From an uncultured Rhodopila sp. (GTDB lineage: Bacteria; Pseudomonadota; Alphaproteobacteria; Acetobacterales; Acetobacteraceae): a stretch of 64,000 nucleotides of DNA. The translations under genes and the position numbers were made by a program. The stretch is from NCBI GenBank assembly GCA_903851415.1, contig CAINOE010000109.1, positions 62,001-126,000 on the forward strand, in the 5' to 3' direction. The notes beneath the pieces are model-generated. The model was not told the DNA's origin and did not search any database. It saw only the letters and a list, made by a program, of their open reading frames with translations. Below, piece after piece: positions 44,412 to 52,935 of this stretch; the first letter of the stretch is position 1, and each line of letters begins with the position of its first letter.

Positions 44412-46867
44412 TCTCCTTATATATACGTGCCGTGTTGTCCCTGTGGCTGCTGACGGCGGCGTTCGCCGCGCGTGCCGATGAGCAGCGGATCGCGCTGGTC
44501 ATCGGCGTCGGCGGCTACCAGAATGCGCCGCACCTCGCCAACCCGGTGAACGATGCCCGCGCCATCGGCGACAGCCTGCGGCGCCTGAAATTCGACGTTA
44601 TGGAACTGTACGATCCGGATTTCCGCGCTCTGAACAGCGGCATCCGGGCGTTTGGCATCCGGGCCGCGAGCGCCGACGTTGCGGTGGTGTACTATGCCGG
44701 CCACGGCGTGCAGGTTGATCGCGAGAACTATCTGATCCCGGCCGACGCCAAACTCGAACGCGAGCGGGACCTTCTCTACGAAGCCATGCCGCTCGATCGT
44801 CTGCTCGGCGAGGTGTCGCAGGCCAGCCGGATTGGCATCATCCTGCTCGACAGTTGCCGCAACAATCCGTTCATCGAGCGGGTCGCGCGGTCGATGACCG
44901 TTGCCGGGCGGGCGGTGGCGACCACGCCGGGGCTGGCGCGGGTGGACAACGTGCCGCGCAACACCATGGTGGTGATGGCCGCGAAGGCGGACCAGATCGC
45001 CGAGGACGGGCAGGAGCACAGCCCATTCGCCAGCGCGCTGCTGGCGCATTTCCAGATCCCCGGCCTGGAGCTCAGCCTGTTCTTCCGCAGCGTGCGCGAC
45101 ACGGTGCTGCGCGCCACCAACAACCGCCAGGAACCCTATGTCTTCAGCTCGCTGGGCGCGGAGCCATTCTACTTCTACCCGCGCCCGCCGAACCGGCCAC
45201 CGGTGATCGCCGCGATCACCCCGCTGGAACTGACGGAAGTCTCCGGCCCGACGGCACTGGGCCTGCCGGAGCCGACGGATCCCGACCAGGACCCGCTGAC
45301 CGCCCGCCTCATCGGCTTGCCGCGGTTTGGCGAGGTGCGGATCGACGGGCACACGGTAGCGCTCAACACGGTAGTGTCGGCCGAGAAGCTCAAAACCGCG
45401 GTATACAAGCCCGACGGCAAGACCATCGGTGCGGCCGGCACGCTGGATATCCTGATCGAGGACGGCCGCGGCGGCAGCGTGACCGCGAGCCTGCCGATAA
45501 CCGTGCGGTCGTCGCATCATCCGCCCGTGCTGTCGGGGCCAGGCCACGTGCAGGTTGCGCAGCAGGTGCTGGGCATCCCGCCGCCGGTGAGCCCGGACGG
45601 CGATCCGCTGACCGTGACCATCACCGCCCTGCCGCGCGGCACCGTCCGCAACGGGGCGGTGATCCTGCATGCCGGGGACACGGTGACGCCGCAGGAACTG
45701 TCGAAGCTGACCTTCTGGCCGGAAGCCGGGTTCTCCGGTTCGGCGGGCAGCCTGCGCTATACCGTCGACAACGGCCATGGCGGTTCGGCCGAGGGTTCGC
45801 TCGATGTCGAGGTCGGCTCGGCGTCCGGCATCAGCGACCCCGGACCGGAACTGGCGATGTGGCAAACCATTCGCGACAGCACCGATCCGGCGGAGTTCGA
45901 TCTGTTCCTGCGGCTGTTCCCGTCGTCGCGCTACGCCGGCGAGGCCAGGCACCGGCATATGGAACTGGCCGATGCCGGCAAGGCGCATGCCGCCGCCAGG
46001 GCCGAGCCACCCGGGGGACAAGCCGCCGCTGCGCCGAAAGCCGAAGCGCCGCCCGCCGGCAATCCGGCGGCGGAGCAAGGGCGGATCGTCACCGCAGCCA
46101 ACGTCCCGCCCATCGGCGCGATCCCGACCCCGCCACGGGGGAATGGCGGAGACGCCAACCGCTTCCAGGATTGCCCGGGGTGTCCCCGGATGGTCCGCAT
46201 CCCCGCGGGCAGCTTCACGATGGGGCTTGGCGCGCGTGATGCGGAGTCGCTTCCGGCCCACCGGGTGGAGGTCCGCGCCTTCGCCATCGGCCTCACCCCG
46301 GTGACCGTGGCGGAGTGGAAAGCCTGCATGGCAGCCAAGGCCTGCAATTTCCTGCCGCGCATGCGCGAGTCGGATGATCGCACGCCGATACACAATCTCA
46401 GTTGGGAGGATGTCGGCCAGTATATGGCGTGGCTGTCGGCCACCAGCGGGCACCCGTATCGTCTGCCGAGCGAGGCGGAATGGGAGTACGCAGCCCGCGG
46501 CGGCACCACGACGCGGTACTGGTGGGGCGATTCGGTCGGGATGGCGCTGGCGAACTGCGCGGATTGCGGCGGGAGCCAGGATCCCTACGCACCGCTGCCG
46601 GTCGATGCACTGTCGGCCAATCCGTTCGGGCTGTACGACATGCTGGGCGGCGTGGCGCAATGGACGGCGGATTGCTGGTTCCCGAACTATCGCGGCGCCC
46701 CGGCCGATGCGGCACCGCGGGAGGGTAAAGCCTGCGACAAGCGGGTGCTGCGCGGCGGTTCGTTCCGGTCGCCTCATGACGAGATCACGGTGATGTATCG
46801 CGGCAATTACGACGCGTCGGTGCGGTATCTCGTCAACGGCTTCCGGGTGGCGCGGGATTTGGAGTAG
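44408..46867 (+). CDS. Secreted caspase-like / FGE-fold (SUMF1) fusion protein
   Basis: 819 residues. A signal peptide is at 1-23 (LWLLTAAFAARADEQ). Residues ~25-260 form a caspase-fold (C14/metacaspase) domain with the catalytic dyad His in VVYYAGHGVQVDRENY (~99) and Cys in IILLDSCRNNPF (~150). Two cadherin/Ig-like segments (~270-480) contain EPTDPDQDPLTARLIG and SPDGDPLTVTITALPRG. A helical and Pro/Ala linker follows, then an FGE/SUMF1-type domain from ~594 (MVRIPAGSFTMG, RLPSEAEWEYAARGG, LYDMLGGVAQWTADCW, RVLRGGSFRSPHDE). The catalytic cysteines of true formylglycine-generating enzymes are missing there, so it is probably a binding module. Coupled to the CsgG-like lipoprotein by a 4-bp overlap. 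Confidence 0.85.
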   Translation: MISLYIRAVLSLWLLTAAFAARADEQRIALVIGVGGYQNAPHLANPVNDARAIGDSLRRLKFDVMELYDPDFRALNSGIRAFGIRAASADVAVVYYAGHGVQVDRENYLIPADAKLERERDLLYEAMPLDRLLGEVSQASRIGIILLDSCRNNPFIERVARSMTVAGRAVATTPGLARVDNVPRNTMVVMAAKADQIAEDGQEHSPFASALLAHFQIPGLELSLFFRSVRDTVLRATNNRQEPYVFSSLGAEPFYFYPRPPNRPPVIAAITPLELTEVSGPTALGLPEPTDPDQDPLTARLIGLPRFGEVRIDGHTVALNTVVSAEKLKTAVYKPDGKTIGAAGTLDILIEDGRGGSVTASLPITVRSSHHPPVLSGPGHVQVAQQVLGIPPPVSPDGDPLTVTITALPRGTVRNGAVILHAGDTVTPQELSKLTFWPEAGFSGSAGSLRYTVDNGHGGSAEGSLDVEVGSASGISDPGPELAMWQTIRDSTDPAEFDLFLRLFPSSRYAGEARHRHMELADAGKAHAAARAEPPGGQAAAAPKAEAPPAGNPAAEQGRIVTAANVPPIGAIPTPPRGNGGDANRFQDCPGCPRMVRIPAGSFTMGLGARDAESLPAHRVEVRAFAIGLTPVTVAEWKACMAAKACNFLPRMRESDDRTPIHNLSWEDVGQYMAWLSATSGHPYRLPSEAEWEYAARGGTTTRYWWGDSVGMALANCADCGGSQDPYAPLPVDALSANPFGLYDMLGGVAQWTADCWFPNYRGAPADAAPREGKACDKRVLRGGSFRSPHDEITVMYRGNYDASVRYLVNGFRVARDLE

Positions 46868-46878
46868 CTCTTCTCCCC

Positions 46879-46932
46879 AACGTCATGGCCCGGTACACCG
46901 TCACGCATGTGGCGTGTCCGGGCCATGACGTT
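46879..46932. repeat. REP-like palindrome with 15-bp perfect arms
   Basis: AACGTCATGGCCCGG (46879-46893) and CCGGGCCATGACGTT (46918-46932) are exact inverse complements around a 24-nt centre. It is a member of the GTCATGGCC family also seen at 9004-9083, located between convergent genes (ends 46867 and 46955), and likely doubles as a bidirectional terminator. Confidence 0.65.
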
Positions 46933-46954
46933 GAGGCGGAAGTGACCGCTCTTT

Positions 46955-47479
46955 TCAATGCGACTCCGCGACCTTATTCTCCGTGGCAACGACATGGATC
47001 GTGATCTTCTTCGACATCAACGGCGGATCGTGCGGAACATGGTCGCGGTCGCCCATCAGGATCTGCAGCGTGTGGGTTCCCGGCGGCAGGTCGATGACGG
47101 TTTCGGTCTGGCCGTTGCCGAAGTGCAGATGGTTCTTGTCGTTTGGTATCGGTTGATCCAGCGGCGGCAAGGCCGTATCGATCAGCAAATGATGGTGCCC
47201 GGTGTTCGGCTTGTCTGTTCCCGCCGGCGCAACGCCGAAGTTGCGCGTGCCAAACCAAACCCGGATATGCGTGGTATGGATCGTTTCGTTGTCGTTCGGC
47301 CAGCCGATATAGACATACGCGTCGGCGGGCGCCGGAGTCCGCTTGAAGCCGCCCTCTGTCCCTGCGTGATCATGCACCGCGTCCGGGGCTTGCGATGAAG
47401 CCTGGCCAAACGCGGATGCGCCGAACCCCGCAAGCGTCAGAGCCGCCGCCAGGATCGTCAGGCGTCTTGAACCATCCAT
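46955..47479 (-). CDS. DUF4399 exported protein
   Basis: 174 residues with a signal peptide (LTILAAALTLAGFGASAFGQ). The mature part carries the DUF4399 signature: NDNETIHTTHIRVWFGTRNF, GVAPAG, NTGHHHLLIDT, PLDQPIPNDKNHLHFGNGQT and LPPGTHTLQILMGD. The His-rich GHHH and NHLHFG stretches could bind metal. It is paralogous to the next gene upstream (47491-47922), 11 bp away on the same strand, so the pair is a tandem duplication in one transcript. Function unknown; such proteins are seen near rod-shape or copper-related genes in other bacteria, but nothing here supports a specific role. Confidence 0.85.
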   Translation of the reverse strand: MDGSRRLTILAAALTLAGFGASAFGQASSQAPDAVHDHAGTEGGFKRTPAPADAYVYIGWPNDNETIHTTHIRVWFGTRNFGVAPAGTDKPNTGHHHLLIDTALPPLDQPIPNDKNHLHFGNGQTETVIDLPPGTHTLQILMGDRDHVPHDPPLMSKKITIHVVATENKVAESH

Positions 47480-47490
47480 GAGAGTCTCCT

Positions 47491-47922
47491 TCAGGGCGGC
47501 ACGATGATGGTGATCTTCTTCGAATACAGCGGCGGATTGTGCGGCATATGCACGTCGTCCGCGAATAGCAGTTGCAGCGTGTGCCTGCCGGGCGGCAGCT
47601 CCAGGCGCGCCTCGGTCTGGCCTTTACCGAAATGAATATGGTGTTTGTCGTTGGGAATTTCCTGATCGAGCGGCGGCAGATCGGTGTCCACCAGCACGTG
47701 GTGATGACCGGTATTCGCCTTCTCGATTCCGGCGGGCGCGACGCCGGCGCCGCTCAGCCCCATGCGGAGCCAGAATTTGCCCCCCGGGATCACCTGTCCG
47801 TCCTGCGGCCAGATAATATAGACCTTCGCATCCGGGGATATCGGCTTCGGATCCGCGTAAGCGCCGGTGGCGATTGCCGACAGGACGGCGAGCACGCCGG
47901 CGAACTGGCGTTTGTTCTTCAT
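47491..47922 (-). CDS. DUF4399 exported protein (paralogue)
   Basis: 143 residues from ATG 47922 (MKNKRQFAGVLAVLSAIATG, signal peptide, cleavage near AYA-D), with AGGGAAA upstream. The same DUF4399 blocks as its neighbour: DGQVIPGGKFWLRMGLSGAG, GVAPAG, NTGHHHVLVDT, PLDQEIPNDKHHIHFGKGQT and LPPGRHTLQLLFADD. Roughly half of the mature residues match the adjacent paralogue. It is first in the two-gene operon. Confidence 0.86.
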   Translation of the reverse strand: MKNKRQFAGVLAVLSAIATGAYADPKPISPDAKVYIIWPQDGQVIPGGKFWLRMGLSGAGVAPAGIEKANTGHHHVLVDTDLPPLDQEIPNDKHHIHFGKGQTEARLELPPGRHTLQLLFADDVHMPHNPPLYSKKITIIVPP

Positions 47923-48118
47923 ATCCGTTTCCCTTGATCGCCCCGATGCAAACGAATACTTACAGTAACGCATTTCCGGCGCATTGCGGGTTCCTTAACC
48001 TGTCCTGTCAGTGAAACTTTACGTTATCCGGGCCGCAATGGCCGTGCTGTGAACCATGCCACATCGCGATGCCGCGGCGTTCGCCAGAGTGGACGCCGAT
48101 GGAAAGGAAACTTCGATC

Positions 48119-49276
48119 ATGCTGCGCATCCCGAACCGCCTTGCCCGGGCCGTGCTGTGTGCAGGTCTGGCTGCGGCGTTGCCCGGCTTCGCATCCGCCC
48201 GGGCGGAGGACGCCGTGCTGCTCGCCTCCACCGTCCCCGGCTACGTCCCCGGCATGGTCGTCTCCCCGGCCGATCGGCTGAGTCTGCCGGAAGGAGCGAG
48301 TGCCACCTTGCTGTTCCAGTCGGGCGAAACGCTGCGCCTGCGCGGCCCGTTCGAGGGCAGTTTGTTTCAGCAGCAAACGGCTGCCGCACAGGGCGGCGCC
48401 GCGGTGCTCGCGGACATGTTCCGCATGCACGGCGTGGACGCGACGGTCATCGGCGGCACACGCTCCACCGGTCCGGCGCGTTCGGCTCCCGCCCTGGATG
48501 ACGTCCAGGTCGATCCGGAACGGTCCGGGACATACTGCGTCGAGCCTTCGACATCGGTGTGGATCACGCGTCCGGCCGGGGATGCCGGCGCTTACGCGCT
48601 GCGGCGCAAAGGCAGCACAAGAAGCCTGGCCTGGCCGGAAGGGGCGCAGCGGATCGAATGGCCCGGAGACGTGCCGATAGAGGACGGCAGCCAGTTCGAG
48701 ATCACGACCGGCAGCGCCGCGCTGGCAACGGTCACGTTCCGCAACATTCCGCCGGCTGCTCCCGACGGACCGGGCCGCATTGCCACCGGGCTTGCACTGG
48801 GGTGCCGCGATCAGTTCGAGTTGGAACTGCGACGGTTCAGCCGAACCGTTGCCACACCGGAGCTTTGGCTCACCACCGGGAGGGGGCGGCGCCCGGTCTA
48901 CCGTCCCGGCGAAGCGATCGAGATGACCGTGATGGCGAGCACGGACGGCTATCTATATTGTGTCGCAACGGACGCGGACGGCGGCGCCAGGCCGATTTTT
49001 CCCGCCGGCGCGGTGGACGGCGCGCAACTGCGCGGTTCGGCGCCGTTGTCGATCCCGGGACGGCGGCAACCGAACGGACTGACCGCCTCGAACGAGACGC
49101 AGCATATCCGGTGCTGGCTCGCCGACAGGGACATCACCCCGGAACTGCCGCATGCACTGCTGGGGGCGCCCGGCGGGCGCTTGCCCGACCAGCTCGCGAC
49201 CGGCCTGGATGGTCTGTTCGGCCGGATCGGCGGGACCCGGATCGAGTCGGACGAGCTGACGGTGAAGCCGGAATGA
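48119..49276 (+). CDS. DUF4384 exported protein
   Basis: 385 residues from ATG 48119 (AAGGAAA upstream), with a signal peptide (LARAVLCAGLAAALPGFASA). Residues ~30-105 resemble a secreted FecR-like beta domain (MVVSPADRLSLPEGASATLL, FQSGETLRLRGPFEG). The C-terminal ~255-340 is a DUF4384 module (PVYRPGEAIEMTVMASTDGY, LYCVATDADGGARPIFPAG) like that in the CsgG-like lipoprotein 4 kb upstream. The shared module suggests both work in the same envelope process. The gene is alone on its strand; the following region contains sRNA copy 1. Confidence 0.75.
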   Translation: MLRIPNRLARAVLCAGLAAALPGFASARAEDAVLLASTVPGYVPGMVVSPADRLSLPEGASATLLFQSGETLRLRGPFEGSLFQQQTAAAQGGAAVLADMFRMHGVDATVIGGTRSTGPARSAPALDDVQVDPERSGTYCVEPSTSVWITRPAGDAGAYALRRKGSTRSLAWPEGAQRIEWPGDVPIEDGSQFEITTGSAALATVTFRNIPPAAPDGPGRIATGLALGCRDQFELELRRFSRTVATPELWLTTGRGRRPVYRPGEAIEMTVMASTDGYLYCVATDADGGARPIFPAGAVDGAQLRGSAPLSIPGRRQPNGLTASNETQHIRCWLADRDITPELPHALLGAPGGRLPDQLATGLDGLFGRIGGTRIESDELTVKPE

Positions 49277-49311
49277 AATCGGCCCCGGGCCATGAGATGG
49301 CGAGATCCCGG

Positions 49312-49317
49312 TATAAT
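49312..49317 (+). promoter_or_regulatory. Perfect -10 box (TATAAT) upstream of sRNA copy 1
   Basis: TATAAT in the sequence CGGTATAATACC, a rare consensus match in such GC-rich DNA. It would start transcription at about 49324 and read into the hairpin-terminator unit ending at 49446. No good TTGACA is found at the right distance. Confidence 0.5.
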
Positions 49318-49365
49318 ACCTTTGGGTGATTGCATGCTGCACCCGCGAAGATCAGCCTGTCCCGA

Positions 49366-49446
49366 GCAGACCGCGCTTCGGCGCGCTGCTTTCTTGGACG
49401 TTTCCTCCCTAAACTTCGGCGGCGCCTCGGGCGCCGCCGTTTTTTT
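49366..49446 (+). ncRNA. Candidate small RNA, copy 1 (anti-SD-bearing)
   Basis: Structure read directly: hairpin 1 (49366-49389) with stems GCAG/CTGC and CGCGC/GCGCG closed by a TTCG tetraloop and a 2-nt bulge. A 28-nt unpaired segment follows (49390-49417) containing TTTCCTCCCT. Then comes an intrinsic terminator with stem GGCGGCGCC/GGCGCCGCC and seven T. The 28-nt segment is identical in copy 2 at 59161-59188, while both hairpins vary with pairing largely kept. CCTCC can pair with GGAGG ribosome-binding sites, so translational repression of many mRNAs is a reasonable guess. A transcript from the TATAAT at 49312 would be about 123 nt. No coding frame explains the conservation. Confidence 0.72.
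49417..49446 (+). terminator. Intrinsic terminator of sRNA copy 1
   Basis: CGGCGGCGCC-TCG-GGCGCCGCCG followed by T7: a ten-bp GC stem and a T run. One of the two strongest factor-independent terminators in the window. Confidence 0.88.
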
Positions 49447-49699
49447 GGCGCAGGCGGATGGCGCCACCGTTCACGTCGTGGCCCGGCTTGTCAGGGCCAT
49501 GCCGGATTTGCTTAAGGTCACCGGCCGCCATTCGGACCGCGCAGCGGCCCTCGCCCGGCCGCTATCCCGAGACGGCACGGTTCCATGTACGAAATCGACA
49601 TCTATTTTCATTGTTTTGTCATCGCCGCCGATATAACGTCGCTCCGCGACAAGAGCGGCGCAGGAAGCGCCGCTTACGAAACAGCAGAAGGGTCGCTCT

Positions 49700-50230
49700 G
49701 TGCGCCCTCGAAGTCTAAAGCTCCGCGCACCGCGGAGCTCGCGTGAATGGGCCCGCTACCACGAAATCCGTAAGCGCTGCCTGTTCGAAAAGTACAATGG
49801 CAAGGGTACGCCGCATTATTTCGAATATGACCCCTGGCATCCGGACGAAGGCAACCCGGCCAACCATCCGTTGGTCTTTCTCGCCAACGGACGGGTCATC
49901 GGCACCATCCGGATCGATATCAAACCCGACGGCCGTGCCGTGTTTCGCCTCGTCGCCATCGACGACGCGCTGCAAGGGCGCGGGCTCGGCTCGGTCATGC
50001 TCGCCAGGGCGGAAGAGTTCGCCCGGGAGCACGGCGCCGAGACGATTTGTCTGAACGCCGTCAGCGACGCCTACCGCTTCTACGTCCGCCACGGATACGA
50101 ACCGGTGCGGTGGGCGGGCTGCACCGGGAATCCCACCGAGATCCCGGTGGTGAAGCACTTGGCCGAACCGGCGATGCAACCCATCGCCCTCCCGGTTGCC
50201 GTCCAGGCCGCCATGCAACTCGTTGCCTGA
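49700..50230 (+). CDS. GNAT-family N-acetyltransferase
   Basis: 176 residues from GTG 49700 with AGAAGG upstream. GCN5-related acetyltransferase fold: strand GRVIGTIRIDIKPDGRAVFR, the acetyl-CoA pyrophosphate loop in LQGRGLGSVMLARAEEFARE (Q/RxxGxG/A) and the family's NAVSDAYRFYVRHGYEPV. The substrate amine is unknown. About 250 bp of unassigned sequence separates it from sRNA copy 1, with a REP-like fragment (CGTGGCCCGGCTTGTCAGGG) near 49477. Confidence 0.88.
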   Translation: MRPRSLKLRAPRSSREWARYHEIRKRCLFEKYNGKGTPHYFEYDPWHPDEGNPANHPLVFLANGRVIGTIRIDIKPDGRAVFRLVAIDDALQGRGLGSVMLARAEEFAREHGAETICLNAVSDAYRFYVRHGYEPVRWAGCTGNPTEIPVVKHLAEPAMQPIALPVAVQAAMQLVA

Positions 50231-50298
50231 CGCTGATGGCATGGCGGCGCCGCGAGGCTCCGCCATGCCATCGCGCCGCCTGCCCGCGGTGGCAGCGC

Positions 50299-50790
50299 TC
50301 AACGCAGACCGACCAGCCGGGCCGGATCGGGAAACAGCCGGCGGAGCGCCGCGTCCGCGTAGCCGTGGCCATCCAGCCGAGCGTCCGGGGCGTGCTGCAC
50401 CGCCTCCCACGCCTCGGCCGAGAGGGCCTGCCGATGCAAATGCGGATACCACCCGCCATTCTGTTCCGGCTTGCCGATGACGCCCACCGCTGTCCCGCGC
50501 GTTACGTGCGTTCCCGCCGGCGGCAACCCGGCATGCGCCAAATGTCCCGGCAGGACGTAGTCCGCGCCTCCCTCCGGTTCGCCGGAGCGCAGCACGAGCC
50601 ACCCGCCCCAGCAATGCTCCGCCCCGAGCCGGGTCGCCACCTCGCCCACCCAATGGTGGCAGAACCCGGCATCGTTCAACGGATTGGGCTCGACCGTTGA
50701 AGGAAACTCGACGCGCGCCAGCGCATCCAGATTCGCCCTGGCCCAACGTCGGCCGGCGAGCGCCGGAAATATCCAGGGTGCTTCCGGCAT
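50299..50790 (-). CDS. M23-like (lysostaphin-fold) domain protein
   Basis: 163 residues from ATG 50790. The C-terminal half has the layout of peptidase M23: [46 protein letters not shown], with the HxH zinc pair. The usual first motif HxxxD is replaced by a Trp/His-rich [20 protein letters not shown], so enzymatic activity is uncertain. It resembles the M23-like modules that follow aminotransferase or kinase domains in larger proteins, but here it stands alone with no signal peptide. Divergent from dapF (116 bp apart). Confidence 0.6.
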   Translation of the reverse strand: MPEAPWIFPALAGRRWARANLDALARVEFPSTVEPNPLNDAGFCHHWVGEVATRLGAEHCWGGWLVLRSGEPEGGADYVLPGHLAHAGLPPAGTHVTRGTAVGVIGKPEQNGGWYPHLHRQALSAEAWEAVQHAPDARLDGHGYADAALRRLFPDPARLVGLR

Positions 50791-50905
50791 GCTCGTAGTG
50801 CCCCGGGAAACGGGACCGCACCGGCCCGGGTGCCGTCCACAGGGCCGCTTCTTATTGGCAGACGACACGTGGCGTAAACCTGCGGGCTTCTCTATATCCG
50901 CCGGT

Positions 50906-51709
50906 ATGAAGACGGCGTTCGTCAAGATGCACGGCTGCGGCAACGATTTCGTCATCCTCGACGAGCGTGCGCGGTTTCTCGGCCTGACCCCTGCCCGGGC
51001 CGCCTTCCTGGCGAACCGGCGCATGGGCATCGGTTGCGACCAGGTGATCGCCATTCAGCCGGTTACCGGAGCCGACGCCTTCATGCGGATCTGGAACCCG
51101 GACGGCTCCGAGGCCGGCGCCTGCGGCAATGCCACGCGCTGCGTCGCCGACATCCTGCTGCGCGGCGCCGGAACCGACGCCGTGGCCATCCGCACCGTCT
51201 CCGGCGAACTGCCGGCGACGCGCGGCGCAGATGGCCTCATCACCGTTGACATGGGGCCGCCGCGGCTGGATTGGGCGGACATTCCGCTGGCCGAACCGGC
51301 CGACACGCTGCGCCTCGATCTGCCGGGCGAGCCGGCCGCCGCCGGCATGGGCAACCCGCACGCCACCTTCTTCGTCGCGGACCTCGCCGCGGTTCGCATC
51401 GCCGATCTTGGCCCGAAATTGGAGCACAACCCGCTGTTCCCGCAGCGGGCCAATATCGGCTTCGCACAGATCCTCGATCCCGAGACCATCCGCCTGAAGG
51501 TCTGGGAACGCGGCGCGGGACTGACCCTGGCCTGCGGCTCCGGCGCCTGCGCCGCGCTGGTGAACGCGCATCGCCGCGGGCTGACGCACCGGCGCGCCCG
51601 CCTCATCCTGGACGGCGGCAGCCTGACGATCGCATGGCGCGACGACAACCACGTGCTGATGACCGGTCCCGTGGTGACCGCCTTCCGCGGCGAGATCGAT
51701 CTGCCATGA
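50906..51709 (+). CDS. dapF: Diaminopimelate epimerase
   Basis: 267 residues from ATG 50906. Converts LL- to meso-diaminopimelate for lysine and peptidoglycan synthesis. The two catalytic cysteines are in [16 protein letters not shown] and [26 protein letters not shown] and MGNPHATFF are also present. The stop overlaps the mtaB start (ATGA), and mtaB in turn overlaps ftsY: a compact three-gene operon well known in alphaproteobacteria. Confidence 0.96.
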   Translation: MKTAFVKMHGCGNDFVILDERARFLGLTPARAAFLANRRMGIGCDQVIAIQPVTGADAFMRIWNPDGSEAGACGNATRCVADILLRGAGTDAVAIRTVSGELPATRGADGLITVDMGPPRLDWADIPLAEPADTLRLDLPGEPAAAGMGNPHATFFVADLAAVRIADLGPKLEHNPLFPQRANIGFAQILDPETIRLKVWERGAGLTLACGSGACAALVNAHRRGLTHRRARLILDGGSLTIAWRDDNHVLMTGPVVTAFRGEIDLP

Positions 51710-52935
51710 GCACCGAAATCCTGACGTTCGGCTGCCGGCTGAACGCCTACGAATCCGAGGTCATGCGCGGCCTTTCGGCAGCCGCGACCGATACGGTGAT
51801 CGTCAACACCTGTGCCGTGACCGCCGAGGCGGAGCGCCAGGCGCGCCAGGCGATCCGCAAGGCCGCGCGCGAGCGGCCGGAGGCGCGCATCGTCGTCACT
51901 GGCTGCGCGGCGCAGATCAATCCCGCCGCCTGGGCCGCGCTGCCAAACGTGCACCGCGTGCTGGGCAACGACGACAAGCTGAAGCCGGAAAGCTGGCTCG
52001 CCGATGCCGGTTCCGCCGTGTCCGACATCATGGCCGCCCGCGAGACCGCGGCGCATCTGGTGACGGAGTTCGCCAGCCGGGCGCGGGCATTCGTGCAGGT
52101 GCAACAGGGCTGCGACCATCGCTGCACCTTCTGCATCATTCCGTTCGGCCGCGGCCCCAACCGCTCGGTGCCCATCGGCGTGATCGCCGACCAGGTGCGG
52201 ACCCTGGTGGCGAGCGGATTTCGCGAAGTCGTGCTGACCGGAGTCGATATCGCGTCGTATGGCCCGGATTTGCCGGGGTCGCCGTCGCTCGGCCAGATGA
52301 TCCGCCGGGTGCTGGCGGCGGTGCCGGAGCTGCCCCGCCTGCGATTGTCGTCGATCGACCCGGCCGCGATCGACGCCGATTTGTGGCGGCTGATCGCGGA
52401 GGAGCCCCGGCTGATGCCGCATCTGCATCTGTCGCTGCAGGCCGGCAGCGACCTGATCCTGAAGCGCATGCGCCGCCGCCATCTGCGCGGCGATGCGCTG
52501 ACGGCGATCCGGCGCGCCCGCGACCTGCGCCCGGGGATCGCAATCGGGGCTGACCTGATCGCCGGCTTCCCGACCGAGACGGATGCGCTGTTCGAGGAGA
52601 CGCTGGGCTTTGTGGGGGGGGCGCAAATTCCTTACCTGCACGTGTTCCCCTATAGCGAGCGGCCCGGCACCCCGGCCGCCCGCATGCCGCCCGTGCCGAA
52701 GCCCGTCCGCCGGGAACGCGCCGCGCGGTTGCGCGAGGCGGGATACGCCGAAGCGTGTCGTTTCTTCAGCTTCCATGTCGGCACGGTAGTATCCCTGCTG
52801 ACCGAGGCGGCGGACTCCGGCCACAGCGAACATTTTGCTCCGGTGCGGCTGGCGCGGCCCGCCAAGCCCGGACGGCTTGTGCGCGCGCTCGTCACGGGAT
52901 CGACCCGGGAACACTTACTGGCGGAGGCAGCCTGA
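51706..52935 (+). CDS. mtaB: tRNA t6A37 methylthiotransferase
   Basis: 409 residues. Radical-SAM enzyme that adds a methylthio group to N6-threonylcarbamoyladenosine at tRNA position 37. N-terminal UPF0004 domain with three iron-sulfur cysteines ([31 protein letters not shown]), radical-SAM CxxxCxxC in [18 protein letters not shown], then [35 protein letters not shown]-terminal TRAM-like domain ends the protein. Overlaps dapF by 4 bp and ftsY by 1 bp. Confidence 0.94.
   Translation: MSTEILTFGCRLNAYESEVMRGLSAAATDTVIVNTCAVTAEAERQARQAIRKAARERPEARIVVTGCAAQINPAAWAALPNVHRVLGNDDKLKPESWLADAGSAVSDIMAARETAAHLVTEFASRARAFVQVQQGCDHRCTFCIIPFGRGPNRSVPIGVIADQVRTLVASGFREVVLTGVDIASYGPDLPGSPSLGQMIRRVLAAVPELPRLRLSSIDPAAIDADLWRLIAEEPRLMPHLHLSLQAGSDLILKRMRRRHLRGDALTAIRRARDLRPGIAIGADLIAGFPTETDALFEETLGFVGGAQIPYLHVFPYSERPGTPAARMPPVPKPVRRERAARLREAGYAEACRFFSFHVGTVVSLLTEAADSGHSEHFAPVRLARPAKPGRLVRALVTGSTREHLLAEAA

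Noticed and set aside
44417-46777. A 786-codon minus-strand frame opposite the caspase gene
   Set aside because: The plus strand has a signal peptide, catalytic dyad and FGE motifs; the antisense frame has none.
44408-46867. FGE domain activating the arylsulfatase at the left edge
   Set aside because: The domain lacks the active-site cysteines of formylglycine-generating enzymes, is fused to a caspase, and lies 43 kb away.
49292-49636. 114-codon frame running through sRNA copy 1
   Set aside because: The frame crosses a strong intrinsic terminator, and conservation with copy 2 follows RNA structure rather than codons.
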